Positions 24,622 to 36,352 of a DNA stretch of 64,000 bases are shown piece after piece. Below the pieces are notes generated by a model. It was not told the origin of the DNA and searched no databases. It saw only the letters and a list, made by a program, of their open reading frames with translations. Each line of letters opens with the position of its first letter. Within the stretch, counting starts at the first letter, position 1. The DNA is taken from assembly GCA_932294295.1 (NCBI GenBank), contig OW028575.1, forward strand, positions 41,884,753 to 41,948,752, given 5' to 3'. Source of the stretch: Alitta virens. Its lineage: Eukaryota; Annelida; Polychaeta; Phyllodocida; Nereididae. Both the position numbers and the translations under genes were made by a program.

Positions 24622-25518
24622 TTAGGTGAAGACAAAGCAATCCAGCTGGACATCCCATGTAATGCCAAGAGCTCTCTCCACAGGCAGATCACACAGAGCT
24701 AAGTTGATGTCTGGCTTGGCCCTATTCTCCTCCGAGATTGAAGAAAGAACATCCTTTGATGAGGACATCCACTTGTGGAGCTTGAAGCCTTTGGCTGCTA
24801 AGTAGTCAGTAACATTTGCAACAAGAAACTTCGCTATGTCCACATCATCCAACGAAACAAGCATGTCATCTACATAGAAATTCTTCATCAAGACTTCTTT
24901 AACAAGTGGATCAGTACCTTCATCATTTGTAGCTACTCTCTGAAGGGCATAGTTGGCGCAGCAAGGTGAATCACGTGCCCCAAAAATGTGCACCTGCATG
25001 CGATACACATCAGGCGAAGAACTTGAGGTGAAATCTGTCTTCCACAGAAATCTCAAAGCATCAGAGTCTTTATCTGGGACACGGACTTGGTAAAACATGT
25101 CTGCAACATCAGCCACAAGTGCAATTGGGCATAACCTGAATCTCTGAAGCACACCGAAGAGACCATTAAGAAGATCAGGACCAGTGACCAAGGAACTGTT
25201 GAGTGAAACATCCTTATAGACAGCAGCTGCATCGAACACGACACAAACTTTGGCCGGCTTGCGAGGGTTGATCACGCTGTGATGAGGTAAGTACCAGGTA
25301 AGATTACTGTGGGATTTAACTTCCTCCGGAGTCATCTTCTTGGCATAGCCCTTGGTGATGTATCCTTGCATTGTTTCAATGTAGCGGGTTTTGAGAACTG
25401 TATCATTATTCAGACGTTTCTGAAGTGCACTGAACCTCTTCTCTGCCAAAGGTCGATTGTTTGGGAGCTGAACAGAAGGGTCTTTCCAAAGCATAGGAAC
25501 GACATAATGTCCCTCATC
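24622..25518 (-). pseudogene. BEL/Pao reverse transcriptase region
   Basis: The frame holds a reverse transcriptase with the active-site block FYVDDMLVSLDD and the family phrase VVFDAAAVYKDVSLN. A single in-frame TAA separates it from the gag-protease frame (near 25519) and another ends it at 24622-24624; sequence resembling the family continues in the same frame beyond both stops. It is therefore a lightly damaged copy, not a separate gene. Confidence 0.88.
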
Positions 25519-25521
25519 AAA

Positions 25522-27816
25522 TTATGTACCTTCCTGTAAGACCTTAAGGGCTTTCATATCTTCCACTGACCTCGGTGTAGTATGATTGACGGACACTCCA
25601 AAAGACTCAGTCTGCCAGAAACGCTCAATTTGCTGGCTAAGTTCATCGGTGCTGCTTGAAGTAAAGTTGACACAGTGTGTGTTGTTTCCACTCAAATGGG
25701 ATGCAATTCCCATAATGCACCAACCAAGTAAAGTCTTAATGGCAACAGGATCATTTTCTCCACCTTCACGGACTTCCACTTGCACATGTGCCTTGGGAAC
25801 ATTGGCACCGATCAAAATTTTCACTTCACTAGAGCTGACATTGGAGAGAGAAAGACCCTGCAAGTGTGGTAAGTGCTTAACAGCTGAAATGTCGATTGGA
25901 GGGCAATTAAAAACACCATCCATAGTCCAAGCATCTTGAATCCAAAGTGGGCGAGAGTCATTAGATTGTACTGCAAAGTTAACACATCTTGAATTGATAG
26001 AAATTGGTGAGCTCAAAGTATTGACAGTCAATTTTCTCACTTTTCCTTTAAGTCCAAGATCCAATGCTAGGTCACAGTTGATCAGTGAGATATCACTTGC
26101 TGAGTCCAGAAGAGCATAGGTATTGATGTAACGTCCATTCTGACCTTTCACTGTGACAGGAAGAACTTGGAAGTATACAGAAGTCGCAGTCTGTAGAGTA
26201 TTGACCCTGTGAGCAGCATTGCCATTGGAAGCATCAGGCTTGGGTCTGTCTCGATGCAGTGATGTGTGATGTCTTTTTCCACAACCAGTAACCCTGCAAG
26301 AACCTTTGGAAGAACAATTTGCAATGTGATGCCTGGGATTTAAACAGTTGAAGCAAATCCTTTTGGATTTAACGAAGTCATATCTGTCAGTTACATTCTT
26401 GGATATATACAGTTCACATTTTGACAGATGATGATCGGCAGAACATGCAGGACAAGTCTTTACATCACTGCTAATCTGTTTGTCATCAGAATAGGAAGAA
26501 TTCAAAGTTGTGTAGCTTGTCCGTGGCTGACTGCTTGATGTCGTCGAACCAAGTTTTGATGAGCGTACAGGTATGGCATAAGGATTAAATTCTGCTTCTA
26601 CTCTATCTTTCAACCAGGACTGTAAATCAGATAAGGTAGGCTCACGTTTGCGGCATATGATACGAATGTACTCATTCCATTTTGCCCTCTTGTCGTTTGG
26701 GATTCGTCGAAGTGCTCTTTGTAGCACATCTACGCTGTAAAGTTCTCCAACATAGTTGAGCTGTCGTAAGGTGGTGAGGCAGTCACAAACAGAGATGTAG
26801 AATCCTCTGAGTGCGGCAGAATCACCTTGGTTTAACATACCACCAGAAGTGACTGAGGGGAGATAGGCTTGAGCTACAGTAGCTTTATGGCCAAAGGCAA
26901 ATTTAAGCTCCTTTAAACTTTGTGCATAGTTGCGACCACTGTATCCCAGGCCTTGTATTAATCGCTTGGCTTCTCCTTTTACATGCGATTGCAAAATATC
27001 CATTCTTCTGGTGTCTGTAATTCCTGGTCTTGAATAGACTTGTACATAGTACTGCTCAACGAATCGAGGCCACATAAGAGCAGAACCATCAAAGTGAGGT
27101 AATTCGATTTTGGGTAAGTCTCTTTCCATTTCAAGGCGAAGTATGGCATCTGGTAAGTTTGGAGACAATGAAGATGAAGACAAACGAATAACTGTTTCTT
27201 TGCCTTCAACGAGGCCATCGATCCAGCCATCAATTGAAGGAATGGCAGATGAAGAGGAAGAAAGTGTTGGCTGTTGAAGAGGGCTACTTGCAGCTTGCAT
27301 TGTACTCTCAGGTTGTGAAGAGGTATTTGATGCAACAGAAATTCCTGCTGAATTTTCTGAATTTGACAATGAACTTGATTCCATAGTTTCATCGGCTTCG
27401 CCTTCGACTGAGGATACTTTAGAACTTGTAGAGTCAGAGCTGCCATCGTTATTAACAGATGCAGCTGAAGAGGGAACATTAGGCTTATCTTTCAACTCCT
27501 GAAGTTTTGCAGCAATATCAGCCATGCAGGCAGTAGCATATTGGAAGTATTTGTCAAACCAATCTTCAGCTTCGTCAATAGCATCATCATCTTCTAGAAC
27601 AGACATGTAATTGTCATGTGACAATTGTAGCTTCTTCAGTTGCCCAGATATTCTTGTACTAAGAGCTTCAAGTACAGCCGGTGATGGTGAAGGACTTGAC
27701 TTTAAAGTTTCATAATGGTTGATTGCTCTTGTTAGCCATCCACCAGAACGTGAACGCGTTGTCTTCAACTTGGTAATGTCTCCTTCTGACATGGTCTCAT
27801 GCTTAGTCTCACTCAT
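25522..27816 (-). pseudogene. BEL/Pao gag-like and aspartic protease region
   Basis: This 764-residue open frame is the start of the BEL polyprotein. Residues about 100-210 are Ser-rich. A DUF1759-type region follows near 225-330 (LPKIELPHFDGSALMWPRF), then cysteine/histidine knuckles near 470-535 (CPACSADHHLSKC, ICFNCLNPRHHIANC). The aspartic protease is near 580-600 (YALLDSASDISLI, active-site D in D-S-A). The first ATG is only 34 bases inside the upstream LTR. This section alone is intact. Confidence 0.9.
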
Positions 27817-27850
27817 GCTTGCAAACTTGTTGAGCAGGAAGAATTTTAAC

Positions 27851-28499
27851 TGTTAATTCTTGAAATCTTGAAGGAAGTGAGACTAATGTAGGAAGATTTT
27901 AACTATGCTTTATTGGCAAGCATGTGGCAGTTAACTGGAACATAACAGAAATAAATTTCTCTTACTAATAATCATAACTAAGTATCACATAATTAAATAG
28001 CATAAGAAATTATTCCTAAGTTCATGTAAATATTCTGCACATAATTTAAGAGTATTAATTTAAAGTTGATAAGCCTTCTAATTTACTAAAGTCAAATATA
28101 CACAATAAATACTAACAATGAATAATAAATAAATTGCATACTGTACTGTATAATGCATAATTCTAACAGTCAATCATAAAGTACAATAAATGAATAAGAA
28201 TAAAGGTATAAATACACTTACAATTCATGTCCCTACTGCATTTTATAAGAGAAAATAATTCCAAAAGAGTCCTTGTCTGTTACATTAATGAAATTGCAGA
28301 CTCCAATTGAAACATGTTGATTGAATGAAAGTAAACTTTAAATGAACAGAAAGCAATACATAGGAACTACCAGAAACACTTCACAGTTAGAAGAAAAACA
28401 CAGAACAACAAAAAAAAGGTGCGAATTATTGCCAACATCCTTACAGTTTTACATGTCAGGTAGTCACTATTTCAAATATGGAACATTCACTGTTTCACA
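27851..28499 (-). repeat. BEL/Pao 5' LTR
   Basis: A 649-bp LTR, TG...CA in element orientation, flanked outside by GATTC. It should hold the element's promoter; no TATA box was assigned. Confidence 0.92.
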
Positions 28500-28707
28500 G
28501 ATTCTATGAAATAATTATTTGATTGTTGCTATATTTCCAGAGAAATTGTACAGTTCATCAAAACTTGCTAAATTCTCGAGATTAAAGTTTTTCAGTTTCT
28601 AAAAATAACCTTGTTGTGTTAAGTTTTGCAAAATGAAGCCTTAGTCTTGGAGAAGAGGGGAAGGGGGGGTTCCAGACACCCAAAAAACCCCCCTGCCTAC
28701 AGCCCTG

Positions 28708-30130
28708 AGTATTTCATGACAAGGACATCAGGAATGGGCTAGAAAATTTGGTCAATTACTTTACAATCTTTCTGATCGGTCTCTTTCACCCCTGAACTGT
28801 CCATGCTCACTCTAAACTGCTGTAACTATAGTTATGTGTGGAACTGGACTATTCTTTATAGATCCAGTTTAAAGTTGCATTTGATAGTTCCATATTGTAA
28901 CCTTGTGAGGAAAACAAAGACTACTATTTTACCTTAACTTCGATTTTTATTGATCCTCATAATTGTTACCATTGTAAGGGGAACGAGATTATCGTTACCT
29001 AGCTTACACTCGTAACTTTCGTGGGTGAAACGAGACTACCTTAATTTGTTTACTTTATCTTTAGTGTTATTATTGAAAGAGCGAAGAGACTATTGTTCTC
29101 TAGTTGAAACTTGTAACCTTTGTGTGGAATATTGATTGTTCGGTGTATGTACGGTTGTTGTTCTAATTTTGTGGTTTTGAGGACATAATGTGCTATGTTT
29201 GGGTAGAAACTATGTATTACCTCTAGTGTTGATCAAATGATTTTTACTTGATAATTGACATTTGACATTGTAAAATTAAGATCGGCCTGCCAGCTTCCTG
29301 TTCCAGATTGCTGCAAGGTTAGTTCCTTGTATTCCGGCTTTTCATAACTTGATAGTAATAATTGAAATTTGGATTGCGTTAAATTTTTCTTAATATAAGT
29401 GAGGATGTTGTTGATTAAAAAAAAATGGGGTAGATGTGAACATTGAGTTATGGTGAGGATTGGGAAATAAGTTATTGGAGCAAAGTGGGTTCTGCTGTGT
29501 GGGAATGAGGGCAACACATGCCCTTGTGAAGTGCACCATGGAAAGTGGCCTATTGACCACTTCTCCATACCTAATGGGTCACTTCGATGCAGGGTTGTAT
29601 GTTGAGGAGTTAGTTAGTGTTATTGTTTAACGCCTCATCAGCACCTGAGTGGGCTATGTAGAGGCTCTCTAGGGTAAGATTGATTATCTATAGTTGGTAG
29701 TAGAAACCAGAAGCATGTGAAAAATCAATAATTGTCTGCGTTGGATAGCTGGAGCAGCTTGTGCAATGCGCACTGTCCTGTTTTAGCCACTGGGGATAGA
29801 GGACTTCACCCCAAGTGTTTCCACCCTCGCCGCGTGGAGGCCCAGGACCTTCGAGGGTGTATGTTGAGGAGTAGGGATACATAGAGATCTCAACTCCTAA
29901 ACCGGAGAGCATGATCAATGTGACGTTATCATTCTAATTTTGCTGTGCCTGAGAAGCGAGAACATGTTATCAGGGAAGTGTGGAGATTTATACTGTCTGG
30001 TGGGGGCACATTCCAGTTAAAAAAAAATAAAAATGTGTATGGGAGTGAACCCACTACCTGTAGCCTGTTGACCACAGGGTTGTATATTGAGGAGTAGGGA
30101 TGCATAGAGTACCGCACACCATCAGGCGTG
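28708..30130. other. Spacer with SINE A copy 3 and a short direct repeat
   Basis: Apart from the SINE at 29610 I see no gene. Phrases of the type GTAACCTTGTG and GGGGAACGAGA(C/T)TA recur between 28840 and 29130, suggesting old tandem repeats or an LTR remnant of the neighbouring Gypsy element. The sequence GGGTTGTATGTTGAGGAGTAGGGATACATAGAG, split by the SINE, recurs with two changes at 30078-30110. Confidence 0.4.
29610..29857 (-). mobile_element. SINE family A, copy 3
   Basis: A 248-bp element with an identical 14-bp duplication (TGTATGTTGAGGAG at 29596-29609 and 29858-29871). The minus-strand 3' tail is ...GTTAAACAATAACACTAACTAA. Confidence 0.9.
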
Positions 30131-32465
30131 GACCTTGGGTTGAGTGGTCAGACAGTTCTATGAAGAACATTGGCCTTAATGGTGACGTTTAGAGTGCTAT
30201 GCTGACCTCAAATTGTCGAAAAAGGCTAATGCTGTGCAGGTGAGCACGCTTGTAAATGCACTCGGGCCTGATGCAAAGATTATTGTGAATTCCTTCACCT
30301 ATGCATGCACATGCAGCTAAGCTGAATGTTGTGCTACAGAAATTTGATGAATATTTCGCACCCAAACAAATTGTGATTTATGAACGTGCAATGTTCTACC
30401 AGCGCTACCAAGCTCCTTGTGAGAGTGTTGAGGAATTTGTGCAGTGCCTGTATGACCTGGCACCAACTTGTGACTTTAATGATAAGAGAAACCAAGCTTA
30501 GAGATCGGCTTGTGGTTGGCATACCTGACAGAAGTGGTGTTGGAAGACCTGCAAATGAAAGATGGCCTCATCTTGGCACAGGTCACTCAAATAGCCTGCC
30601 AGGCAGAGATGGTTAAGCACCGGATGGCCCAACAAGGACCGCAAGCTTCATAGTCTGTATCAGAGATTCACTGGTTTGGGAGGGGCAGCCATGCTAACTC
30701 CAAGCAAAGGGGACGTGCAAGAGGTGCTTCAAGAGGGGATCACACCATTAACATACATCACGATGCGAATCATCTCAGCAGTTTGACAGGTGTGGGCTAC
30801 TCCATGGACATAACCAATGCCCTGCTTAAGGGGGCTGAGTGCCACCGCGTAGGGCGTTACGCATTGATGTGCATGTCTTGTGGTTAAGGGCATGGACAAC
30901 ACAGACACTCGCGTTGACACTCGCGTTGACACGGACCACACGAGGTTGTCATGCAAAATCGAGAGCATGAGTCGGGCGAGTCTTTCTTCCCCTTGGGGCG
31001 GTTAGTTGTGATGGTGACAACACAGAACCAAGCTCAAGTTATGTGATTGCCAAGTGAAATTTAAGATAGACACCGGTGCTGATGCGACAGTCTTAAATAT
31101 TGCCTCTTATGAAGTTACCACATGCGCCTTCGCTTGAACCAGTTGGTAATAACCTCAGTAGTGTTGGGGGGTACCCTACAGTACAGAGGCAAATTACGAG
31201 GCAAAATTAAACAAACAAAGGAGGAAAAGGGTAACACATGGATATTTATGTTCTGGAATCGGCAAAGCACAACCTGCTGAGCAGGGTTGCCTCAAAAGCC
31301 ATGGGATTTATTCGATTGCACATGAATGAGACGCATGTATACGGGATATTGGATTGATGAACTATGCCCTGGTTAAGATAGTTAACAGCAGTGTCAATGC
31401 TGCAAGATGCATTACCTTGCCCTTATTGCCCAAGGTCAAGGCAGAGTTACAATGCATGGTTGATAGTGGAGTCCTTGTCCCAATCCAAGAGCTTACAGAG
31501 TGGTGTGCTCCTATCGTCCCAGTTTTGAAGCGCGATAAGAGTGTGCGCACATGTGATGACCTGAAGAACCTCAATCGTGCTGTGGTTAGAGAACGCTTTA
31601 TTTCGCCAACTATTGATGAGATTTTACCGAAACTTTCAGGTGCCAGATTCTTCCCATCACTTGATGCAGCGTCTGACTTTTGGGCCATTCCTTTGGACCC
31701 TGCTAGCCAAAAGCTCACAACATTTATTACACCCTTCGGATGGTACTATTTCAGATGCCTTTCCTTCGGAATAACATCAGCTCCCGAAGTGTTCCAGCGG
31801 GTCGTGTGAGTTGTTGAGAGTTCTTGATGGAGTTTGTTTGTATATGGATGACATTTTGGTGTATGGTGCAACCCAACAATACATGATGCCAGATTACAGT
31901 GGGTTCTCAATGTTATTAGGCATTCAGGACTGAAATTAACTAAGGATAAATGTGTGTTTGGTCAACAGAGCTTAGACTTTTTGGGACATCACATTGATGA
32001 AAATGGTGCAACTGCTTCGAAAGCAAAGATTCAAGCTGTTGCGGAATTCATTTCACCTACATGCATGACCGAACTAAGAAGATTTCTTGGACTGTTCCAC
32101 GAAAGGTGTCACTTCTTAAACCTTTGACGGATTTGCTATGCTCCAATGTATCTTGGACTTGGGGTCCAAACTAAGTCAGCTTTTAGTAAAACGTTCTTAC
32201 GCAACCATCTACGTTGGCTTACTTTGACCCGATGAAGCCCGTCATAGTCAGCGCTGACAGCAGTAGCCTTGGTTTAGGAGCTGTGTTATTACAAGTACAT
32301 CCTGGCAAGCAGCAACCCATTGCTTTTGCCTCCAGAACTCTTACGGAAGCTGAAAGGCGCTATGCGCAAATTCAAAAAGAATGTCTTGCTGCTGTGTGGG
32401 CGTGCGAAAAGTTACCACAATACTTAGTTGGTGCTGATGGCACTGTACGTCATTGTGGGACAGGT
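30131..32465 (+). mobile_element. Broken Ty3/Gypsy retrotransposon, 3' truncated
   Basis: Pieces occur in Gypsy order on the plus strand. A gag-like part is at 30200-30520 (LNVVLQKFDEYFAPK; SVEEFVQCLYDLA), a CCHC-knuckle-like part near 30780-30900, and a protease piece at 31045-31100 (FKIDTGADATVLN). Reverse transcriptase lies at 31354-31870 (IPLDPASQKLTTF; after a break, VCLYMDDILVYG), and RNase H at 32214-32455 ([29 protein letters not shown]). Several frameshifts separate them. Similarity stops at the SINE at 32466 and does not resume after it, so integrase and LTR are lost. No LTR pair was found. Confidence 0.8.
31354..31809 (+). pseudogene. Ty3/Gypsy reverse transcriptase fragment
   Basis: A 151-residue open frame holds the N-terminal two thirds of a Gypsy RT: VKAELQCMVDSGVL, the TCDDLKNLN block (normally VDYRxLN), SLDAASDFWAIPL and SFGITSAPEVFQ. 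The YMDD box follows in another frame near 31840. It has no start context and is not an independent gene. Confidence 0.85.
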
Positions 32466-32656
32466 GGTGGTGGGTGGGTGGATTTAGGGCTTTACGTCCT
32501 GTATTTCTGCACCAGTTGGGCTAATTAGGACAGGCAGAGACCATGGCAATGAGACAAAGGAGGAAACAGCCATCCAACTTAAGCTCGACCGGGAATCGAA
32601 CCCGGGACCCAGCTGTTGGAAGCCCAGAGCGCTACCTCTGAGCTAGGCCCCCGCCC
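32466..32656 (-). mobile_element. tRNA-derived SINE, family B, copy 3 (best preserved)
   Basis: A 191-bp element between identical 15-bp duplications (CATTGTGGGACAGGT at 32451-32465 and 32657-32671). On the minus strand the head reads like a tRNA: CCTAGCTCAGAGGTAG is an A box, GGGTTCGATTCCC is a perfect B box, and a loop CTTCCAA would give anticodon TCC (Gly), though stem pairing is imperfect. The tail is GACGTAAAGCCCTAAATCCACCCACCC. It is a SINE, not a tRNA gene, because it has a body, a tail and target duplications. Confidence 0.92.
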
Positions 32657-32671
32657 CATTGTGGGACAGGT

Positions 32672-35600
32672 AAAAAATTTCGACCGTGAATACCATAGAT
32701 GTATAAACTTTGTCAACAACTGGTGCAAGTCCACTTTTTTTTACCTTAATGTAAACTAAACAAGAGCTCAGGTTTGATTTTCAGAAGAACCCTTGTAGCA
32801 GATGTAGCTAAAATAATTTTGTGATTGATAACATACAGGTGGAAGTCAATGTTTCTTATAAATACTTGTCCATGTATGATGTACACTCAAAGAAGGTGCA
32901 AAAAGGATTGTATGGTGTCAGAACTATGGTCATCTTAAAAGTTTATTCTGATCTAGTTGCAATGTTTTAAAATGCTACAATTACTCGTGTCCATCATATT
33001 ATGGAATGTTTATTAAAAAAAAGAGAACTAATGAAGTTGTTGGACAAACCCAGGAGGATTTGTGGTAAGTTGCTAACGGTAGCAATGTTGAGCTTCCAGC
33101 AACCAGGAAACGTTCAGAGGGAGAGTCCTCAAACTGTCAAATAAAATCCGAAAAAAGACCCAAGGCACCCCCTGAACAATCAATATATTCTCTTGCTCAG
33201 TGGGAGGAGGTGGCAGTTGCCTAAAGTGAGAATAAAGCGGTCCAAAACACTTTTATTTATATTTCCATTAAGTTACTTAATTAATTCAAGGTGCCAATGC
33301 ACAACAAATTTCAAGTAATTGTCTGATTATGCGACCAATAAATTGTTATTGTGTTATTGTTAAGGCCATTTCATGGATATCTATGTCTGCACTGCAAGAC
33401 AGTTTCTCAGTCGAGTCCTAATAATTTATAAAATATGATAGAATTCATAGGCCATGAAGTTTGGACCATTTCATGTCTGCACTGCAAAACATTTTGTCAG
33501 TCGAGTCCTAAGAATATTTTATCAAATATCATAACTAATCAGAGATGCTCATCTTTTCTGATCTTGGAAAAATTCACTGAAAACCTCATGGCAGACTTAG
33601 ATGAATTCACAGGACATGAAGTTAAGACCATTTCATAGATATCTATATTTGCATTGCAAGACATTTTGTCAGTTGAGTCTTAAGAATTCAAATATTATCT
33701 AATCTAAGATGAAATTCATGGGACACATCATGGTGGATTTTGATGAAATTCACAGGACATGAAGTTCCGACCATTTCATGGATATCAATACTGATCAGAG
33801 AGGCTCATTCTTTTCTAACCTTGGATTTGGTGAAATTCACAGGAAGTTAAGACTGACCCTTTCATGGATGATCAAGCTCAGACCATTTTTGGTATTTTGC
33901 TTTAAAATCATTATTTGTTTTTACAGTTTGACCCTTTTATAGTGTTCAACCAACAGTCACCAGAATGACTCAAAGAAGACGTCAAACTTCATAGACAGAT
34001 GCAAACTGTATTGGTGTCACATAAGGATTACATTGCAGAAAAACATGTCTGAATAGATATAATGCAAGTCCATCATTGAATGCAATCATATGAAGTACTA
34101 AAGTAACAATACCAACAGTGCAATTTAGTAACCTTGACAAGCAACATACAATCACTTACATAGCACACTCTGAGTACATTTAATCAGTAACAATATATGA
34201 ATAACACTCCAAGGGGTGGCATAATTCTGAAATCAAACTGTTTACATGAAAACATGTAATGATATCAAAGAAACCATGGTTGAGGTGCTCGTACTAAACA
34301 CAACAGAAAATGCTAATACGAGCCAGTCATAAATTTGGATTATTAAAAAAAGCAGTAGAAACTTTAAGACTAAATACTTAACTTTCTGTTCACAAAACAT
34401 CACTTTTGCGGCATTACACTATTACATTACTAAAATCTAATAAATTCTATTATGGAAAACACAACAGCTATTAATTAGTAATTAAATTTCAAGCCACCCC
34501 TGTGAAGTCTTTTTTTTTATATCAGTCATCCTGAAAGTGTCATTTTATTAAGTACAAGAATCCCAAAAGCAGCTAGACACTAATACTCCCATATTACCCC
34601 ATATAATGTATATATAAATACTTTTATCTATCAATATAAAACATGGTTGAAAAGCTGAATAATCACAATGAAAACTTCATCTAATGAAAATAGTTGAAAA
34701 TGTTAGTGCAAAGGAATCTGTTTAAACATTGCCAAATAATTACACATATATTTGCAGTGGTGATACGAAAACAACCTGCATATCAAGTACTCTTCAACAT
34801 ACACCATCATACTTCTCACACTCAACACTGCCGGCTCAAAGCTATTAGAGCATCGATCATGTAGAAACATGCATTAGCTCCTAACAATGAGAAAGTCATC
34901 CATAATTACCTCCTAATTTAACTGAAACCTTACTCAATTCGGGAGTTAATCAGTGTACTTTTCTTCAGTGTTAGTATTGAATAACAATCAATCTTAAACA
35001 TAATTGTAATTGTGTAACTTAATACGCCATAAATTACATATTTCCCTCACTATGCCAGCTCTTGTGTCTCACAGGAGATCAGGAAGCGAGTTAAATAGAC
35101 TGTTTCATCCAGCAAAAATGTCTTGTAGTCCAAATAATATGTACACACACTTCATACACAACATACATACCTATTAGTGTCTTAACAAATCCCATTTTCA
35201 CAATCCGTACCTCATATCTTTCAGGCTACAACACGACCTCAGCAAAATGTATACCAAACTTACGGATGTTCTGAGCTGATATTTTAACCATTGCACACTA
35301 AACGATTTGGAGTTCATTTCAAACATGGTATCCATCTTGTGCTATCACAGTCTATACTATGAACTAGGTCTTTGTACAGATATTTTAAAGACCAGTAATG
35401 AAAGCCATCACAGCCAAATTAAGTAATTTCACATATGATCTTTTGTCACTGAGAGCTGTTAATTTGACTCGGCATTAAACCTTTTAGCAAATGGCAATAA
35501 TGCCTGATTGACTATGAATTGTTTTCAAACTGTTTTAAGCATTTCTTAACACATTCTTTTAATTTCAATAGCACCAGGTACTATAATGCACCTTTACACT

Positions 35601-36352
35601 CATATAATTCAAATTTTGTAAGTGCCTAGGCCTAATTACACCAGATCTGTAAAAAAAAATGTATATCATACCCATTCAAATGTGCGCTTATACAATTATG
35701 AAGCCAGTGTAGCATTTGCTTATGGAAGTTACACAATAACAATGCAAATTAATAAACCAACTGTAACACACTTCAACAGAATACAACTATAATGGCAAAG
35801 ATTTCTGGGGTACTGCGTTACTGGGCGTTGTATCAAATCATTAATTGTACAACAACACAATTAAGCATTAAGTAACAACAGTTATAACATTTTATCTTAA
35901 AACACTTTATAATTGTGTAAATATCCTCTATTTCACAACTAAATCCCTGTATACTTGCATAATTACAATGCCACAGCAAATATAATATATATATATATGT
36001 CTATTGATTATCTACATATCATGTCAGAATGTCTAACAAATACAGTTATACAAAGGCTGAGGATTATATGGTGTACCAGAAAAGAACACTTGTTAATACT
36101 TTTCAGAAAACTAATCTATTGACAAAAACAATGATATTCCTATGTAAAAAACGCACTGCAATTATGAAGTTACAACTTGAAATAATACCACGAAAGAGTA
36201 AATGGATATTCAATGGATATTCCTATCACAGATCATGCATTCAGCTACACTCTTCTGGACCTAAGTCATTATAAAGATCAACAAACTAAGTAGAAAAGGG
36301 TAAATGAGTAAACATAAGATAAGTTTACGATTAAATTCTGAGTCAGAAGTGA
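32672..36352. other. AT-rich region downstream of the PARP-like gene
   Basis: No gene is recognised. A degenerate tandem repeat occupies about 33360-33880. A large part nearest 36352 may be the 3' untranslated region of the minus-strand PARP-like gene; the polyadenylation site cannot be fixed. A short TA run lies at 35984-35998. Confidence 0.4.
33360..33880. repeat. Degenerate tandem repeat
   Basis: The phrases GACCATTTCATGGATATC, TGCACTGCAAGACATTTTGTCAGTCGAGTCCTAA and GAATTCACAGGACATGAAGTT return three to four times with changes, at spacings of roughly 100-160 bases. No long open frame is involved. Confidence 0.6.

Larger units (their letters stand above)
21585..28499 (-). mobile_element. 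BEL/Pao LTR retrotransposon, nearly full length
   Basis: The element is 6.9 kb on the minus strand with two LTRs (27851-28499 upstream, 21585-22240 downstream), both TG...CA, and a 5-bp target duplication GATTC at 21580-21584 and 28500-28504. Gene order is gag-like, aspartic protease, reverse transcriptase, RNase H, integrase and a C-terminal DUF5641-like region, the BEL/Pao order. A purine-rich AAGGGGG tract precedes the downstream LTR. The primer-binding sequence was not matched to a tRNA. The coding frame is broken at only four places: three stop codons and one frameshift. Confidence 0.95.
18990..28707 (+). mobile_element. hAT-like transposon carrying nested BEL and SINE insertions
   Basis: The transposase remnant lies at 18990-21552. 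The putative 3' end lies beyond the BEL element, where the sequence at 28660-28707 reads GGGGGGTTCC..., then CCCCCCTGCCTACAGCCCTG, a typical hAT-type right end. The BEL element (21585-28499) sits between with a GATTC duplication, so the hAT element is older. A family A SINE sits in the transposase at 20275. The left end is uncertain, so the 18990 start marks only the first coding-like sequence. Confidence 0.55.

Noticed and set aside
25586..25939. Plus-strand frame of 117 residues within the BEL region
   Set aside because: It is the antisense shadow of the gag-protease frame and shows no family similarity.
22272..27816. Set of separate host genes
   Set aside because: Domain order, two LTRs with TG/CA ends and a GATTC duplication show one BEL/Pao element with premature stops.
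32585..32656. Functional tRNA gene
   Set aside because: The tRNA-like head is fused to a SINE body and tail, is flanked by 15-bp target duplications, and has imperfect stem pairing.
36029..36274. Plus-strand 81-residue frame
   Set aside because: AT-rich, no recognisable domain, and in the likely 3' untranslated region of the opposite-strand gene.
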